Below, piece by piece: positions 21,363 to 25,410 of a stretch of 25,410 nucleotides of DNA; the stretch's first letter is position 1; every line of letters starts with the position of its first letter. The notes under the pieces are model-generated. The model ran no database searches. It was not told where the DNA came from and saw nothing but the letters and a program-made list of their open reading frames with translations. The translations under genes were made by a program, and so were the position numbers. The DNA comes from Saccoglossus kowalevskii (Eukaryota; Hemichordata; Enteropneusta; Harrimaniidae). The stretch covers positions 1,335,979 through 1,361,388 of the forward strand of contig NW_003140811.1 of NCBI RefSeq assembly GCF_000003605.2, in the 5' to 3' direction.

Positions 21363-22627
21363 TGAAATATCATGCCACATATCATTTTACATACTGATTA
21401 CATAACTTGAACATTTTATGGTTAGGACAATGTGGTTGAAATCAAGTTTATTATTGTGTAGCTGTAATAAATGACCATCCCTAGTCTTGTTGGTATGAAT
21501 TTCACGATCAAAACTCTTCTACTAAAAATCACATTATATATCATACTAATATATATATATGCTAATGCATGGTGCAATCATTATTGCTTTTATCCTACCA
21601 GAACCTTTTTATCGCTCGAATCAAAGAGGCTAATCATTTGCCGTAAAAATGGTCGTGACTTCCGACGATTCGTGAAATATATCATTAATCACATCAAATG
21701 TCTTCGTTCAAAAACTGAAATAAACAATTTAAATAAATCTTGTAAATTAATATAAATAATACAACATAATACATTATATAGAATAACAAATTATGTTGAT
21801 ATACGTTCTCAAATGAGAGTATGTTTTGCTCCAGAATTTGAGATTTATACGTGACCATACATTCATTGCTTGTACGCTTCCCCAAAATTAGTTCAATACC
21901 TATATCCTGTCTGAAATAAATATGTATAATGTGTGTTATGCATTATATACGTAAATACAAAATATAAATTGCAAGACAAGGATTATATACGTTAAGGCGA
22001 AACAGAACAAACTTGTCATAGCACGATGTTAAAATGGCGTTAGTCGGCCATCATGCTGAACTTACAATCACAATATTTCATTGAAAACCTGTAACTAAAG
22101 ATATGACACCATAGTTACCAAACAAAGATCATGTAAAATAATAATAAAATAAACTGTAAAACAAGTACGATAGTAATTGTAATACAACAGTTTCTATCTA
22201 CAGCCACATGTAAAATTCGGCATACATACCCAATCATAGATTTTTAAAATCGGGTTTAATGAGGTAGTGGTCACAATTATAATATTCTATATCTAAAACG
22301 ACACTGAAGAAGTTAATAACCCATTTATACATCTACTATGCGCCGGTACCAGATCATCTAGATATATATGTAAACTTCACAAAGCCTTTCGAAGAAGCTA
22401 ATAATGAAAATGAGAAAACATACAAAACAACTTGAATGGTTTATGATAGTTTTATTATAATGGTTCACTTACTCAAACATGAGGATGAATGCATATATAA
22501 AAGTGAAATTATTAGATACAAAACAAAAGTACTAATAATTTTCCCTGTGATCAAGATAACATATATATTTTAAGATGATGGAACGCAACACAAAAATAAA
22601 AACAATAAATCCTATAATTCCATTTCA

Positions 22628-22665
22628 ATCTGTACACATTCATCCATGCATCAGCTGACGTCACA
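22628..22665 (-). repeat. Conserved 3' flank block of inverted exon A, with a CRE-like palindrome
   Basis: On the minus strand it reads TGACGTCA (22663-22656), then 'gatgcatggatgaa' and 'gtacagattg', matching the blocks after genes 1 and 2. An AATAAA on the minus strand (22683-22678) precedes it in a 'gaataaac' context, also as in gene 2. Confidence 0.72.
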
Positions 22666-22710
22666 TTATCACATGAGTTTATTCAATATAATATGTTTGA
22701 AGAAAGTATA

Positions 22711-23066
22711 CTATATCGTCAGTATTCTCAACATTGAGAACAACCAGTCTGCTATGATGACATGACATAGATCACGTGAAATAGTATGTATTATTTCCAT
22801 GATTCTTACACCAGCCCAAGGGTAGTAAGCCCATGTCTGTTTAGAACTTGCCGCCTTCATGATGAATGAGGCAGCCTCAGCTGGGTCACCAAAATGTGCC
22901 AAAGTGTCACGATGTTGTACAATGTCAATCACACCACCGAATAAAAGCAAAGTTACAGCTACATCGATTTCCGTATATTTGAGTTCAAGTCTCAATCCTT
23001 CAAAGAACCCATTTAACGCGTGTTTGGAGGCTGAATATGCAACAACGGCAGGCATACTGACCAAAC
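22711..23066 (-). CDS. HSD11B1L: Inverted SDR terminal exon A, 5-residue deletion, upstream exons not in place
   Basis: The acceptor (tttggtag on the minus strand) lies at 23067 and up; the exon runs to TAG at 22713-22711, 117 residues plus two bases of a split Gly codon. It encodes GLVSMPAVVAYSASKHALNG with intact Tyr and Lys, FFEGLRLEL, LLLFGG, FGDP, AYYPW and the family C-terminus. Compared with gene 1 it lacks five codons directly after GGV/GGI (the TTDHV/ATDHA stretch at the substrate pocket), in frame. Between it and exon B (23067-23969) I find no exon 2 or 3. It may be an alternative last exon sharing upstream exons with exon B, or an exon-only duplicate. Confidence 0.85.
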
Positions 23067-23969
23067 CTACCAAACAAAAAAAATGACTATTGTAATATGA
23101 ACAATTAATGAACTTATGGCTACTGGAAGTATACTTCATATGTTATGCAATATGATGTATTGTATGTAAATACTAGTTCAACTGCATACAATATTACATA
23201 GATTGTTCAGTGCAGTATTTGTAGTATGTGTGTATTTAATTAGGGTTTTGTGACAAGACAAACAACAAATACGATTGTCTTTTCTCACCCTGCATGGTTT
23301 TAGTTTGGTAATTATGTACAGTTTTGTCTCCGCTGACAGGGTTTCCAGAATCCCATACTTTGATATCCAGCTGATATTAGTCAGTAGTTACTAAACTACA
23401 TTACGTAGTGTATTCATAGCACACACACGAAAGTCAACAGTATTAGAAATTCCAATTTAAAAAAAAATACAAACTTTATTATATGAAAAAAAAGCCTATG
23501 AATTTAAAATAAATTGCAAACAAAAGAAACGTTTCGTTTACTGCCTTACCAATCTTGTATCCAGCATATGTTGGCACACAGTCGGTGCTTCTGCGGACAT
23601 CCGGGCAGTTTACATCACGGTAAAAATAAAGACCAAGAACTCTAAGAAAACCGTACTTTGCAATACTTTAAGACTCACTCTACATGTGAAACATATAAAT
23701 TTGGTTGCTCAGGATAATCTCAAAGTTGGGTTTACCTACACGAGACTACTCCGAAACTAGTATGCCTTTGCGTGTAGAATATTAGCGAAGTAAAAAAAAA
23801 CATACCCGAATAATATCTAAAATCCTTGACAGGGGGAATTGACAAGTCTACGTACACAAAACAAACAAGCGCTCATGAAATAATACTCTACAAAGCCAAA
23901 AACAATTCACAAACAAAGCAACACCACAGTATATAGTCAATCAGATATATGGAAATATTTTATTTTTGT

Positions 23970-24361
23970 TTACTTTATTTTCATATTTTGCATTCTCATA
24001 CTTGGAAATATCAACTTTGATGTGGCGTAATCAAATAAATCACGAGACACAGTATGCAGAACTTCCCGGATTCTGACAACTGTCCAAGGGTAGTAGGCAA
24101 ACGTCTTTTTAGAACCAGCAGCTCTAATAACGAATGAGGCAGCTTCAGTTGGATCACCAAGAATTGCCATGACGTTAGACGCAGTAGAATCTCCTTTTAT
24201 AATGTCAATCAGATGATCAGTGGCTATACCACCAAGTAAAAGCAGTGTTACAGTTACATTGATTTCCATGTAATTGAGTTCAAGTCTGAAGCCTTCGAAG
24301 AACCCGTTCAGGGCGTGTTTTGAAGTACAATAGGAGATGGCAGCAGGCATGCAGAATAAAC
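23970..24361 (-). CDS. HSD11B1L: Inverted SDR terminal exon B, with insertion and C-terminal extension
   Basis: The acceptor tatatacag (minus strand) is at 24362 and up. The exon runs 392 bp to TAA at 23972-23970, 129 residues plus two split-codon bases. It encodes GLFCMPAAISYCTSKHALNG (Tyr and Lys kept), FFEGFRLELNY, LLLLGGIATDHLIDI, then extra residues (KGDSTASNVMA region) before LGDP, AYYPW, and a C-terminus longer by a few residues and ending in Lys-rich MKIK. Upstream exons would lie to the right. None is seen by 25410, but introns 3 of genes 1 and 2 are 1.05 and 1.38 kb, so exon 3 may begin just outside the window. Confidence 0.86.
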
Positions 24362-24436
24362 CTGTATATACAAATAATACAATGTTCATAATGACATATA
24401 CACAGACGATCATCATACATGTTAGTTCTACATTCA

Positions 24437-25080
24437 TGCATCGTCATATTTTAACACCATTGTTCCTAATATGTATATATCTATTAACTCGGCGGTATCC
24501 ACTCACATAAAACATTGAACAAAACGCGTCATACTGAATTTGTAAAAGTTAGTGTTTCGTAATAGATGGTGGTTGAAATTAGCGATAGTAAATTATGATG
24601 GAAACGATCTATGATTATAATAAACTACGTGCATGAATTGTTAGAACATGCAAGGTAAAACACCCAATTATTACGTATAAACGCGTATAACATTTCACAG
24701 AAAACACGATTGCAATCGTTGTTACATTTTCGATTGCGTCATCAATAACAAACTTGAAGTGTATAGTTTGCATCATATTTGGCAACTGATATTTGCAACT
24801 TCCAACCATTTGAAAATGTAAACTATAATGTTTGCTCAAACTTTGTGTTATTTACTATTCACCTTTATTTGTTTACATTAAGTGTCAGCCATGATACAAG
24901 TTGAAAGATGAACAGGACATTATACAAATGCCCCCCTCCCCAACAAAGATGGACGTACAGTTTTAGGGACCCGAATACTTCATTTTCAACCAGGGCGAGG
25001 CCATGGACCTGAATATTTGTATTATTATTGTGACACTCAATCATGGAAATCTATACAAGTTGAAATAGTTCAAGAGCAAT
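24437..25080. other. Probable intron sequence of the rightmost inverted gene; nothing recognised
   Basis: No SDR exon, RNA gene or transposon end was recognised on either strand. The minus-strand frames here have no family features. Confidence 0.45.
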
Positions 25081-25132
25081 GATGGACGCCTAATTACTAT
25101 CATGGTAAAACTAGTTTTATCAGATCAGATCA

Positions 25133-25275
25133 AAGATGGTCGACTGGCATCCATCTTGTTTTTTGAAAAATGTGGTTTTTTCGACAGGATTTGTCGGTTT
25201 TTGTTCAAATTTAATACAAACATGTCCATATTGATTTGAGTTTGAATCCAAAATGACCAACTGGCAGCTATCTTG
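25133..25275. repeat. Two units of a 117-bp-period dispersed repeat with palindromic arms
   Basis: 'aagatggtcgactggcatcc' plus 'atcttg' (25133) recurs as 'aaaatgaccaactggcagct' plus 'atcttg' (25250). In the first unit AAGATGG and CCATCTT form inverted arms around CGACTGGCA. T-rich spacers follow each. 'aagatggac' near 24945 and 'gatggacgcc' at 25081 may be further decayed units. Confidence 0.55.
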
Positions 25276-25410
25276 TTTTTCAGTTTTGATACAATAATAG
25301 CAATGCCACCATACCAACAAAAGTTTTCCCTGGCTTAGGGTGAATACATCCCAGTGAAGAAAATTACAATCATACTATAAAACCTACACTAAAAAGATAA
25401 AAAGTATAAC

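Noticed and set aside
22859-23086. Plus-strand frame of 75 codons
   Set aside because: It is the antisense shadow of inverted SDR exon A.
23567-23665. Possible extra minus-strand exon (GC-richer island; open frame with GLYFYRDVNCPD, donor-like attg|gtaagg)
   Set aside because: It lies between exons B and A where an upstream exon of A might be, but it resembles neither exon 1, 2 nor 3 of the family, has no ATG, and its acceptor is ambiguous.
1-25410. Bacterial-type systems, CRISPR arrays, tRNA or rRNA genes
   Set aside because: No regularly spaced repeats, tRNA box sequences or rRNA-like stretches were seen; the window is intron-rich animal DNA.

Overview
The window is AT-rich, intron-bearing animal DNA with one assembly gap (10422-10649). 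GT-AG introns of several hundred to several thousand bases, AATAAA signals and abundant small DNA-transposon relics indicate a metazoan. The gene content and a T2-like TTAA MITE suggest a marine invertebrate, but the species cannot be fixed from the sequence alone.

The only genes I can support are one family: short-chain dehydrogenase/reductases (SDRs) of the 11-beta-hydroxysteroid dehydrogenase 1-like (HSD11B1L/SCDR10) type. Gene 1 (+) enters the window at its second coding exon (389-519, 3316-3610, 4659-5029). Gene 2 (+) is complete: an unlisted first exon at 12756-12843 encodes a membrane anchor and splices in phase to 15412-15542, 16119-16413 and 17797-18167, giving a 294-residue protein. 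Corresponding exons of the two genes have identical lengths and intron phases. On the minus strand lie two further terminal exons (24361-23970 and 23066-22711) and a decayed second exon (20952-20849). At least four family units are therefore represented: two direct, the others inverted and facing gene 2.

Layout: 1-388 is intron 1 of gene 1, matching 15008-15411. 520-3315 is intron 2 of gene 1, swollen by about 2.2 kb between 46-bp direct repeats. 5330-12600 is intergenic with nothing recognisable apart from the gap. 12844-15411 is intron 1 of gene 2, holding a 155-bp TTAA MITE, a perfect 65-bp tandem duplication, and a 1.06-kb terminal-inverted-repeat element with internal repeats that carry palindromic X-box (RFX-type) sites. 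18168-22710 is the convergent spacer, with a duplicated poly(A)-signal segment, a solo-LTR-like segment and the dead exon 2. 24362-25410 is probably intron of the rightmost inverted gene, ending in a palindromic dispersed repeat.

The most interesting biology is in the enzymes. Both genes with a visible exon 3 have alanine where the family has its catalytic serine (13 residues before the catalytic tyrosine). Gene 2 has also lost the tyrosine (His182), yet its frame and splice sites are intact. The two adjacent inverted terminal exons keep YxxxK but differ by indels near the substrate pocket, and could be alternative last exons. The cluster may encode part-pseudoenzyme, membrane-anchored SDRs.
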